Below are positions 42,457 through 50,313 of a DNA stretch of 64,000 nt, piece by piece (within the stretch, counting starts at the first letter, position 1; the number at the start of each line of letters is the position of its first letter). The stretch is taken from the NCBI GenBank assembly GCA_036741775.1, contig DAINRQ010000014.1, forward strand, positions 1-64,000. Reading direction: 5' to 3'. Source of the stretch: JAJKIV01 sp036741775. GTDB lineage: Bacteria; Gemmatimonadota; Gemmatimonadetes; Gemmatimonadales; Gemmatimonadaceae. The position numbers and the translations under genes are program-made. The notes beneath the pieces are model-generated. The model was given only the letters and a program-made list of their open reading frames with translations, was not told where the DNA came from and searched no databases.

Positions 42457-44706
42457 TCAAAACCCTAGCGTGTGCGTGTACTTGAGTATGACGGTGCGTG
42501 CGAGGGATGTGGGCGGCTCGACCCCCGCGAAGTCTGCCGACCGGGTATCGAGGCCCTCGTTATAGACCAACCACAGGTCCGTCCCCTCCGCGAAAGCGTA
42601 GCGCAGGCGCACGTTGAAGTCGAGCCGGTCCGTCGTCGAGTTGTACTGAATGAACGCGTTGCCCGATGCCCGTGCGTCGAGCGCCGTCCGCACGCGCAGC
42701 CGCGCCACCTGGACGTTCTCGACCTGGTTTCGCGCGTCGAACTCCAGATGACTCAGCTGATAGTCCGCGCCAAGCTCGAGGTGCGGCGACACGTTCCATG
42801 TTGGCGTGAGAATCACCTGCGTACGCGTGCCGTCGTAGAACGTCCCCGTGCGGAAGTCCACCCCCGATCGAAGTTTCCTTCCCGGCCCCATGTTCAGGTA
42901 GACCTGAAAGTCGAAGAAGTCGTACTGGCCAACGGGAATCGTCGCGTCGCCGATGGTGAACTGCCGTGCCACGTTCTCGTGGAACCACTTCGGTTCGAGC
43001 CAACCACCACCCCCAGCCTTCGTGTCCCACTGCACCCAGAACGCCCACATGCCACTCTCGAGCTGGTCGTCCGAGTGGCGCCACGTGTGAAACGCCAGCC
43101 ACCCGGGATAGTACCGGCGCAGCCAGCGGTGCCTGTCCGTATAGATGTACCAGTTGCCCGACACGTTCGCCGTCGTGAAGTTCGTGCGCTGCAGGAACCC
43201 CACTTCCGGTCGATAGTCGCCGCCCATGTGCGTGCTGCTGATGTTGTACGACAGCCCGCGCTGCGTGCGGCGCTCCCATCTGAAGTCGAACAGGCTGCGT
43301 GACTCGAACGTCACGTCACTCGAGTCGTCGCTGTCCACGGTCGCCGAGTACTTGAGCGTCGCGTAGTGATCACCGAACACGCGAAGGCTGGCGTCCGTCC
43401 CGAGCCCCAGGTTGTGACGCCCGTCGCCATAATACGACGTGACCATGAAGCCCGCGTTGGAGTACGGATTGAGCACCGGGCGTCTCAACCGCAGCACCCC
43501 GAAGTTCTCGCTCGGCGTGGCTCCGTGTTCTTGCGTCTGCATCTCGAGCAGTCCTACGTCCCATGCGCCAATGCGACCTACGAGCCGTGCCCCGCCGTAG
43601 ATGGGCACGGGTTCCGCGTTCGTGCCCACGCCGGGTGCCAGCCCGATTCGGCGCGAGTTGAATAGCCGAGCTCCACCGCCCACAACGAAATCGAAGATGC
43701 CGCTGCCTTCCTGGAAGAAGCGTCGCCGCTCGGGAAAGAAGAGCGGAAAGCGATCGAGGTTCACCTGCTGGTCGTCTGCCTCCACCTGAGCGAAGTCGGT
43801 GTTGACGGTGACGTCCAGCGTGAGATTACCGGACAGCGGATAGCGGACGTCGAGTCCCAGCTCGTTGGACCGGTTTCTGTCGGTCGTGAATCGCGTCGCG
43901 TCGCCGATCGGCGCGATCGCCGTGCGCGACCGGCCGGTGAGCGCATACGGCGTCACGTACAGCGGCTTTCGACTGCGCACATCACGGAGCACGACGTCGC
44001 GTGCGACCGACGGACGGCGAAACTCGAACTTCGGATCGATCTCGGGAAACGTCACCCGCTCCTCGAGCCGCGAAACGAGTCGCGTCACGGTGAGCCCCAT
44101 GATCGCCTTCCCGTCAGCGTCCTCGCGGAATCCGATGCTGGAGAACGGAATGCGGATCTCCGCAAACCATCCCTCACCCGTAATGGTCGTGCGCGCTGCC
44201 CAGAACGTATCCCAACTGCCGTTGAGCGTGGCTCCGTCGTCGGACACGAGCTGATCGAACCGAACACCACTCGCGGTCAGACCGAACCACTTCGCGTTGC
44301 GGTTGTCGTTGAACGCGTCGATGTAGATCGCGAACGCGTCATCGCCGTTCCAGCGGTCGCGGTAGAGCGAGTTCACCCGGATCCCGGATGGGTCGGTGTC
44401 GTAGAACCACCCGGCCGCGTAGAAGTGCTCGTCGTCGTACGCGACGCGAATCTCCGTCCGCTGCCTTGGCGTGCCGCGAAACACTGGCTGGTACATTGTG
44501 AGCGGCAGCGCGGGGATGTCCTTCCACACCGGTTCGTCGAGCACGCCGTCGACGGTGACCGTGCCGGTGAGGCGCGTGAGCTCGAGCGGCGGGGCCGACA
44601 CCGCCTGCGCCGATAGCGCGGCGAACGGGGTCAGACCGGCAATGCCGTACAACGCACATGCGATGGTCGCTGCCACGGCGGCGCGACTCGCTGGTCCGTG
44701 AACCAT
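42457..44706 (-). CDS. DUF5916 outer-membrane protein with CBM9-like domain (second copy)
   Basis: The 749-residue protein has a signal peptide (start at 44706). Its CBM9-like region includes TRLTGTVTVDGVLDEPVWKD and DDAFAIYIDAFNDNRNAKWFGL. A DUF5916 barrel follows, with ELGLDVRYPLSGNLTLDVTVNTDFAQVEADDQQVNLDRFPLFFPERRRFFQEG, almost word for word the same segment as in the protein at 905-3142. The two are clear paralogues. The role is probably in the outer membrane; the ligand is unknown. It is divergent from the DUF6745-like gene with 248 bp between starts, and lies just upstream of the LytS/LytTR pair, which may control it. Confidence 0.87.
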   Translation of the reverse strand: MVHGPASRAAVAATIACALYGIAGLTPFAALSAQAVSAPPLELTRLTGTVTVDGVLDEPVWKDIPALPLTMYQPVFRGTPRQRTEIRVAYDDEHFYAAGWFYDTDPSGIRVNSLYRDRWNGDDAFAIYIDAFNDNRNAKWFGLTASGVRFDQLVSDDGATLNGSWDTFWAARTTITGEGWFAEIRIPFSSIGFREDADGKAIMGLTVTRLVSRLEERVTFPEIDPKFEFRRPSVARDVVLRDVRSRKPLYVTPYALTGRSRTAIAPIGDATRFTTDRNRSNELGLDVRYPLSGNLTLDVTVNTDFAQVEADDQQVNLDRFPLFFPERRRFFQEGSGIFDFVVGGGARLFNSRRIGLAPGVGTNAEPVPIYGGARLVGRIGAWDVGLLEMQTQEHGATPSENFGVLRLRRPVLNPYSNAGFMVTSYYGDGRHNLGLGTDASLRVFGDHYATLKYSATVDSDDSSDVTFESRSLFDFRWERRTQRGLSYNISSTHMGGDYRPEVGFLQRTNFTTANVSGNWYIYTDRHRWLRRYYPGWLAFHTWRHSDDQLESGMWAFWVQWDTKAGGGGWLEPKWFHENVARQFTIGDATIPVGQYDFFDFQVYLNMGPGRKLRSGVDFRTGTFYDGTRTQVILTPTWNVSPHLELGADYQLSHLEFDARNQVENVQVARLRVRTALDARASGNAFIQYNSTTDRLDFNVRLRYAFAEGTDLWLVYNEGLDTRSADFAGVEPPTSLARTVILKYTHTLGF

Positions 44707-44954
44707 TGGTATCGTTCTGCCAGGTCGAGGGGTCGTGGCAACGAAGCACCTCTCCCCTGTCCAGCGAAACGACGCATCGACCAACTGCGGATGTTGGGCG
44801 CTGAAGCGCAGAGAACAACGGACCGGCGACAACCGGCCGGGACCGGTCGGATAGCGCCGTACGACTCCACGACCCACGGTCGGTCGTCCCGACGCGCGCT
44901 TGCGGCAAGGCTCGACTCGCAAGAACTTCGCCGGGTCCTTTCCGGTGGCGTGGC

Positions 44955-46847
44955 ATGAGGTCCGAAACCGAGGTCCGAGGTGAGTGGCTCGCGCGGCTTC
45001 TCTCGACCGCACCGGCCGATCGTCCGGCCGCTGAGGCGGCGGTGCGGAGGCTTTACGACGCGGTGGGTTTCGCGGCGCCGCAGCACATGCTCTGGTTCGA
45101 TTCGCCGTGCGCCGCATCGTGGCCGGTCACACTGCTGGCCGCTCCCTACGACTTCACGCGGGGCCAGCGGCTGTCGTCAGGACTGTCGCGCGACGATCGA
45201 ACGAGTATGGAGAAAGCTCGTGCCACGTTACGTGAGCGCCTCGGCATCGGCGAGTGGGACGACGTGCTGGCCGCGATCGGCGCACCGCGTGCGATGAGCC
45301 TGGCGTACCCGCCCGACCCGTCACGGATCCTGTCCACGCCACTCAACATGGCGCGGCTCGAGATGGTCGAGGACATGGCGAGCCTGTGGACGGTGCGCGG
45401 CGCCGGCGATCCGCTGAACGATGCGGAGGATCATTTCTGGGGAGGCAATCGCGGCGCCCTGGGCAGTGAGCTGCACTGTCCGACGAGCGGCGGTGTGCTC
45501 GGGAACTCGTTCTATACGGAGTACGCATTCTCGACGATGGCCGATGACGAGCACCGCCTGTCGGACCGCGAAGTGCCGGTGGCCGTACGCGCTGCCTGGG
45601 ACGTCGCACAGGCCGCGGGATTGTGGTGGCCGTTCGAGAATGCCGTCGTCTTCACCGACCGTCCCGCCAAGCTGCACGTGAACGAACGCAACCTGCTGCA
45701 TCGCGAGGACGGTCCGGCACTCGTGTATCGCGATGGCTGGCGCGTCTACGCGTGGAATGGCAAGGCGGTTCCGGAGCGCTGGATCACGCAGCCCGAGTCC
45801 GTTCCGGCGAAGGAATTCAAGGGGTTCGATCCGACGTTCGCGAAGTTCATCGCCACGCGCACCGGCCAGTCGCCTCGCTCCGAGTCGGCGAAGAAGCGCG
45901 CAAAGCCCGGTTCCATCCTGGAGGGGCTTCCGACGGATCCGGCCGCTCGACTCGATCGGTTGCGAACCGACGCGGGCGGAACGCTCCCGTTCTTCGACCG
46001 CTACCTGGCCGGCGAGCGCCGCGAGGTGTGGTCGGAGCTCATCGCGTTAGGCCCGACCGTCCGCGAGGATCCGCGCGCGGCCGACGCGGTCGCCGTCGCC
46101 TACGAGACGATGCAGCGCGTTGACGCCAACGTCCGCACGGTCGTACAACGGCTGCAGGCGATGAACTACACGTTCACCACCGACGTCGGCCCGCGCGGCG
46201 CCCCCACCGTGCAGATGGGCGCGAGCCGCATGGACCTCGATGACCTCGTGCGCAACGCCGGGTCGATGCCGCAGATGGGTGGGCTGCTCGGTAAACTGGC
46301 GAAGGTAGCCGAGATGCTCGCCGGCGCGACGAAAGGAAGAGCCACATCCCGTCATACGCCGGTCACGCCGCACGTTCCGCCCGGTGCCGGCGTGCGAACG
46401 GAGATCGCCAAGTTCGAGAAGGAGTTCGGCCCCCTGCCGCTCTCGTTGCGTGCGTTCTACGAGGTGGTGGGCGAGGTGAACCTCGTCGGCCACCACCCGT
46501 CGCTCGCACCGCGCGACAGCCGAGTCGCGCCGGATCCGCTCGTCGTCTACGCGTTCGATGAAGGGGCGGTCGAGTACGACGAGGACGATGACGACGGCGA
46601 GACACCGTCGGCCATCACCATCGCCCCCGATGACCTTCACAAGGCTGACACGAGCGGGGGCGATCCGTACGAGATGGCGATTCCCGACCCTCGCGCGGAC
46701 GGCGAGCTCCTGAACGAGCGCCACAACCTCTTTTTCGTGGATTACCTCCGGCTCTGCTTCAGCTTCGGCGGATTCCCGGGTTACGACGGCTCCGAGCGCG
46801 TCCCGCCGGAGATCGCGACGCTGAGTGCAGGGCTAATCGATTTCTGA
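44955..46847 (+). CDS. DUF6745-like protein fused to SMI1/KNR4-like domain
   Basis: The 630-residue protein has no signal peptide. Its middle part (about 220-275) reads WWPFENAVVFTDRPAKLH, then NLLHREDGPALVYRDGWRVYAWNGKAVPERWI, the pattern I associate with DUF6745. After a linker of about 180 residues the C-terminal 150 residues, starting EIAKFEKEFGPLPLSLRAFYEVVGEVNLVGHHP, resemble the SMI1/KNR4 fold, common among immunity proteins of polymorphic toxin systems. An acidic run (EYDEDDDDGE) lies near residue 540. No toxin is seen nearby. The family assignments are pattern-based and uncertain. Confidence 0.65.
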   Translation: MRSETEVRGEWLARLLSTAPADRPAAEAAVRRLYDAVGFAAPQHMLWFDSPCAASWPVTLLAAPYDFTRGQRLSSGLSRDDRTSMEKARATLRERLGIGEWDDVLAAIGAPRAMSLAYPPDPSRILSTPLNMARLEMVEDMASLWTVRGAGDPLNDAEDHFWGGNRGALGSELHCPTSGGVLGNSFYTEYAFSTMADDEHRLSDREVPVAVRAAWDVAQAAGLWWPFENAVVFTDRPAKLHVNERNLLHREDGPALVYRDGWRVYAWNGKAVPERWITQPESVPAKEFKGFDPTFAKFIATRTGQSPRSESAKKRAKPGSILEGLPTDPAARLDRLRTDAGGTLPFFDRYLAGERREVWSELIALGPTVREDPRAADAVAVAYETMQRVDANVRTVVQRLQAMNYTFTTDVGPRGAPTVQMGASRMDLDDLVRNAGSMPQMGGLLGKLAKVAEMLAGATKGRATSRHTPVTPHVPPGAGVRTEIAKFEKEFGPLPLSLRAFYEVVGEVNLVGHHPSLAPRDSRVAPDPLVVYAFDEGAVEYDEDDDDGETPSAITIAPDDLHKADTSGGDPYEMAIPDPRADGELLNERHNLFFVDYLRLCFSFGGFPGYDGSERVPPEIATLSAGLIDF

Positions 46848-46849
46848 GG

Positions 46850-47611
46850 CTACACCCCGGCCACGCGCCGCTTGTACTCCACAAGCGCCGCGTCGAGCCG
46901 CGCGTGAGCGGTCGTGTCGCCCGGCACGTTATGCGACGGATGGATGAACAACTTCACCCCGCGGTCCGCGAGAATCCCGGCCACCGTCGTGATCGTCATC
47001 CACACCACGGTCACGAACGCCATGGTGGACACGGGCCCGACGTTGTCCTGATGCCCGGCGAGTTGCACGGACGAGTCCCCCGCTGGGACGCGCGTGTCTA
47101 TCACGACGTCGGCGATGTCGAACAGCTTCTTCCCCGACGGGTGACGCGGCGTACTCGACGCCGCCTGCTCGGCCGAGCCGGTTGCGATGACGGGCATACC
47201 CAGCTCCTTCGCCCTGAGCGCGACATCGATGTTCACGTTGTTGATCCCCGTGTGCGAGAAGATCCACATCGTGTCGCGCGGGTCGAAGGTGTAGCTCTGC
47301 ATGATCGCCTGGCCGTATCCCTCCGCACGCTCGAGGAAGAGGAACTGGTGGATTCCCATCTCGCCGGTAACGCGCGTGAAGAAGGTCAGCGGCAACTCCA
47401 CGATGGGATGAAACCCGACGAAGCCGCCGATCCGCGGATACATCTCCTCGACAGGGATGGTCGCATGCCCACAGCCGAACGTGTGGACCCACCGCTCGGC
47501 CGCGATGGAGTCGGCCATGAGCTGCGCCGCGTCCCGAATGGCAGGAAGCTGCGTGCGCTCGATGTCATCGATCACCGCGCGTGTATTCGAAAGCCAGTTC
47601 AGAGCGAGCAT
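46850..47611 (-). CDS. SIS-domain sugar-phosphate protein (UPF0309-like)
   Basis: The 253-residue protein has a SIS (sugar isomerase) fold: WVHTFGCGHATIPVEEMYPRIGG for the ligand loop, WIFSHTGINNVNIDVALRAKELGMPVIATGS for the second loop, and ASSTPRHPSGKKLFDIADVVIDT. The pattern fits the UPF0309 group related to sugar-phosphate isomerases and etherases. It is the last gene of a ROK-MFS-SIS operon (2 bp after the MFS stop), which suggests handling of an amino sugar or similar sugar phosphate. The start at 47611 is the only Met at the domain beginning. Confidence 0.82.
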   Translation of the reverse strand: MLALNWLSNTRAVIDDIERTQLPAIRDAAQLMADSIAAERWVHTFGCGHATIPVEEMYPRIGGFVGFHPIVELPLTFFTRVTGEMGIHQFLFLERAEGYGQAIMQSYTFDPRDTMWIFSHTGINNVNIDVALRAKELGMPVIATGSAEQAASSTPRHPSGKKLFDIADVVIDTRVPAGDSSVQLAGHQDNVGPVSTMAFVTVVWMTITTVAGILADRGVKLFIHPSHNVPGDTTAHARLDAALVEYKRRVAGV

Positions 47612-47613
47612 CG

Positions 47614-48774
47614 TCAGGTGGGTTGCCGTTCGGTCAGACGCGACGTCGTGGCGAGGAGGATGGACACGAGCGCAACGAGCGCGATCGGCACGATCACGAA
47701 CGACCCACGCAGGCCGTACGACGCGCCTAACACACCCGTCGTATACGGGAGGATCATGCCACCCGTGAGTGCCATGACGATCACCAGGCTGAACGCCGTG
47801 CCCGACAGGTGCGCGTAGCGATCGCCGACGAACCCGAGTACCACAGGAAACGACGCCGCGAAGCCACAGCCGAGCAGGAAGACTCCGGCCGCCGCGACCG
47901 ACGCGGTCCGCGTGAGAATGAGCAGCAGTGCCCCAACGAACGCGATCGCGAGGCAGCCGAGCAGCACGCGCGCTGGAGCCACTCGGCGAAGCACCGAGCC
48001 GAGCGCGATGCGCGCGAGCATCATCCCGAGCCAGTACAACGACAGGTAGACGAGCGCGCGTTGATCGGCAATCTGAAGCTCCTCCTTGAAGAACGTCGTC
48101 GTCCACCCACCGACGGTGATCTCCATACCACTGGCGAGAAACAACATGAGTCCCATCAGCAGTAGCACCGGGTCGCGCACCAACTCTTGCGCCGCCGCGA
48201 GTGGAAACCCTTGCGGTTGTTTCGGCGCAGGAAATGGCGTGAGCGCGGTGATCACGAGCGGAATGATCACGAGCGCGCCCACCGCGGCAATGATGGTCGA
48301 ATAGGAGAAGACACCGAGCAGACTCCCGAGCGCGAACGGGACACCGACGGCACCGACGCCAAAGAACACACCGAGCAGACTCAATCCCGCCGTCCGCCCT
48401 TCCGTGGCAATGTCGGCGACGAGCGCGTTCGTTCCGCCGTTGATGATGCCACCGCCGAACCCGATCAGGGCGACGGCCGCGCGAAGCCACCCCATGGATG
48501 GCGCGAACGCGATTCCCTCGAGCCCGATGATGATGAGCGTGGTCGCGAGGAGCAACATGCCTTTGTAGCCCCGGCGGTCGACGATCGGACCGAACACCAG
48601 CGACCCGACGAGAATCCCGAACGTCATGAGCAGGAACAGCGAACCTGCCACCGCCGTGTCGATGCCGAACCGCTCGATGACCGATGGTAACACCGAGCCG
48701 AGGGTCGTGAGCACGATACCGAACGACAGCATGCCGAGGCAGGCGATCGTGAACAGCGTGCGACGATTGGTCAT
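47614..48774 (-). CDS. MFS transporter
   Basis: The 386-residue protein has about twelve membrane helices and the MFS loop motif (FGPIVDRRGYKGMLL after helix 2). The first helix is RRTLFTIACLGMLSFGIVLTTLGSVLPSVIERFGID. The N- and C-terminal halves are joined by a loop near PFPAPKQPQGFPL. It starts one base after the ROK kinase stop and ends two bases before the SIS gene, so it most likely imports the sugar that those enzymes process. The substrate is unknown. Confidence 0.87.
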   Translation of the reverse strand: MTNRRTLFTIACLGMLSFGIVLTTLGSVLPSVIERFGIDTAVAGSLFLLMTFGILVGSLVFGPIVDRRGYKGMLLLATTLIIIGLEGIAFAPSMGWLRAAVALIGFGGGIINGGTNALVADIATEGRTAGLSLLGVFFGVGAVGVPFALGSLLGVFSYSTIIAAVGALVIIPLVITALTPFPAPKQPQGFPLAAAQELVRDPVLLLMGLMLFLASGMEITVGGWTTTFFKEELQIADQRALVYLSLYWLGMMLARIALGSVLRRVAPARVLLGCLAIAFVGALLLILTRTASVAAAGVFLLGCGFAASFPVVLGFVGDRYAHLSGTAFSLVIVMALTGGMILPYTTGVLGASYGLRGSFVIVPIALVALVSILLATTSRLTERQPT

Positions 48775-48775
48775 C

Positions 48776-49729
48776 TCACCTCGCTGTCATGGCGAGGCGC
48801 GCGGCGCCGTACAGCCCCGCATCACCGCCGAGGGTGCTCGGCACGAAGCGCACCCGCCCCATGGAAATGGGCTGCGCCCACCGTGCCGCCTCGATGTGAA
48901 TACGCTCGAGAAAGCGAACCGCGGGGCCGAACACGCCGCCACCGAACACGATGGTCTCCGGGTTGAACAGACTCACGAGGTTGGCCGAAGCCATCCCCCA
49001 GAACTCGATGGCGTCGTGCAGCACGCGCGTGGCGATCGCGTCGCCCCGATCGTAGGCGGCGAAGAGCCGCGCCGGCGTGACGTCGCTCGCCTCGAGGCGT
49101 CGCAGCTCGCCGGCGTAGTCTGGCATCGCGTCGAGCATCTCGCGCGCGACGATCGTTAGGCCCGGCCCCGAGGCGTGGTACTCGAAGCAGCCGCACCCCA
49201 CGTATGCGTCGCGGAACGGGCGGTCGAGCGCCATCCAGCCGATCGCGCCGCCAATGTCGGCGTGACCGCGCAGTACTCGGCCGTCCGCGAGGATGCCGGC
49301 GCCGATCCCGGTGCCGACCGCGAGGAAGATCGCGTCGCGGGCTCCGCGAGCCGCGCCATTCCACGCCTCGCCAAGGATGTATGCGGCGCGATCGCTGTCG
49401 ATCACGACCGACATGTCACCGCCAAGCGCGCGACAGAGCTCGTCGCGGAGCGGGTAGTCGTCCCATCCTGGAATGTTCGGCGCCCACACTGTTCCCCGCT
49501 CGGCGCGAGAGATCCCTGGGACGGCGACGCCGACGGCGGTGATGCGTGCGTCTCCCACGCCGCCGTGCTCGTCGAGGATGTTGCGAGCGAGATCGACGAT
49601 GGCGGACGCGACGTCATCGCCGCCGCGTCCCCCGAGCAGGGCGTGCCCACGGGCGCGGATATCTCCGGCGTCGGAGACGAGCGCGGCGGCGATCTTCGTG
49701 CCGCCGAGGTCTATCGCAATGACATTCAC
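48776..49729 (-). CDS. ROK-family sugar kinase
   Basis: The 317-residue protein begins MNVIAIDLGGTKIAAALV, the phosphate-1 ATP loop of ROK proteins. It continues with AVGVAVPGI, IDSDRAAYILGE, AVGTGIGAGILADGRVLRG and VFGGGVF. The zinc motif usual in ROK kinases (four cysteines, CxCGxxGCxE) is reduced to GCGCFEYHASG, so two cysteines are missing. No helix-turn-helix domain is present, so it is a kinase rather than a repressor. It is the first gene of the ROK-MFS-SIS operon. Relatives phosphorylate glucose, N-acetylglucosamine or N-acetylmannosamine. Confidence 0.87.
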   Translation of the reverse strand: MNVIAIDLGGTKIAAALVSDAGDIRARGHALLGGRGGDDVASAIVDLARNILDEHGGVGDARITAVGVAVPGISRAERGTVWAPNIPGWDDYPLRDELCRALGGDMSVVIDSDRAAYILGEAWNGAARGARDAIFLAVGTGIGAGILADGRVLRGHADIGGAIGWMALDRPFRDAYVGCGCFEYHASGPGLTIVAREMLDAMPDYAGELRRLEASDVTPARLFAAYDRGDAIATRVLHDAIEFWGMASANLVSLFNPETIVFGGGVFGPAVRFLERIHIEAARWAQPISMGRVRFVPSTLGGDAGLYGAARLAMTAR

Positions 49730-49879
49730 GAGGCTGGGCGCATCCAGGTAGCGGTCGAGTCGCGCCGAAGATGGCGCGGCCGCCCCCCACTCGCCAGTTG
49801 GACCGGGCTAAACGATGTCGTCCGCTAGCAGGACCGTTCGCCAGAAGGCATCTTGCCCAGCCCCTCCACCGAGCCTCTG

Positions 49880-50266
49880 ATGCCAAAGCAATACAAGCCA
49901 GACGGATACACTTCGGTCACGCCGTACCTGATCGTGGACGGCGCCGACCGGACGATCGAGTTCGCGCGTCGCGTGTTCGGTGGGGTCGAGCTCCGGCGGT
50001 TCCCAGCTCCGGGCGGCGGCATCATGCACGCGGAGATTCGAATCGACGACACAGTCGTCATGCTCGCGGACGGCGGGCCGGGGTGGCCGCCGGTGCCGGC
50101 GCACGTGCACGTCTACGTCCCCGACGTCGACGAGACCTACCGCCGCGCGCTGGATGCTGGCGCGACGTCCGTTCAGGCCCCGGTGAAGAAGGATGACGAC
50201 GACAAGCGCGGCGGTGTGAAGGACGCCGGCGGCACAACGTGGTGGATCGCGACGAAGGTTGCCTGA
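49880..50266 (+). CDS. VOC-family protein, PhnB/glyoxalase-like
   Basis: The 128-residue protein has the vicinal-oxygen-chelate fold pattern: SVTPYLIVDGADRTIEFARRVFGG, ELRRFPAPGGGIMHAEIRIDDTVVMLAD, VHVYVPDVDETYRRALDAGATSV and DAGGTTWWIAT. It resembles PhnB-like VOC proteins with no proven reaction. The ATG at 49880 matches the family start; an earlier in-frame ATG exists at 49853. Confidence 0.85.
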   Translation: MPKQYKPDGYTSVTPYLIVDGADRTIEFARRVFGGVELRRFPAPGGGIMHAEIRIDDTVVMLADGGPGWPPVPAHVHVYVPDVDETYRRALDAGATSVQAPVKKDDDDKRGGVKDAGGTTWWIATKVA

Positions 50267-50313
50267 CCCGTAGCTCCCGCGCTTTACTGACATTCCCTCG
50301 GCCCGAGGCCGCA

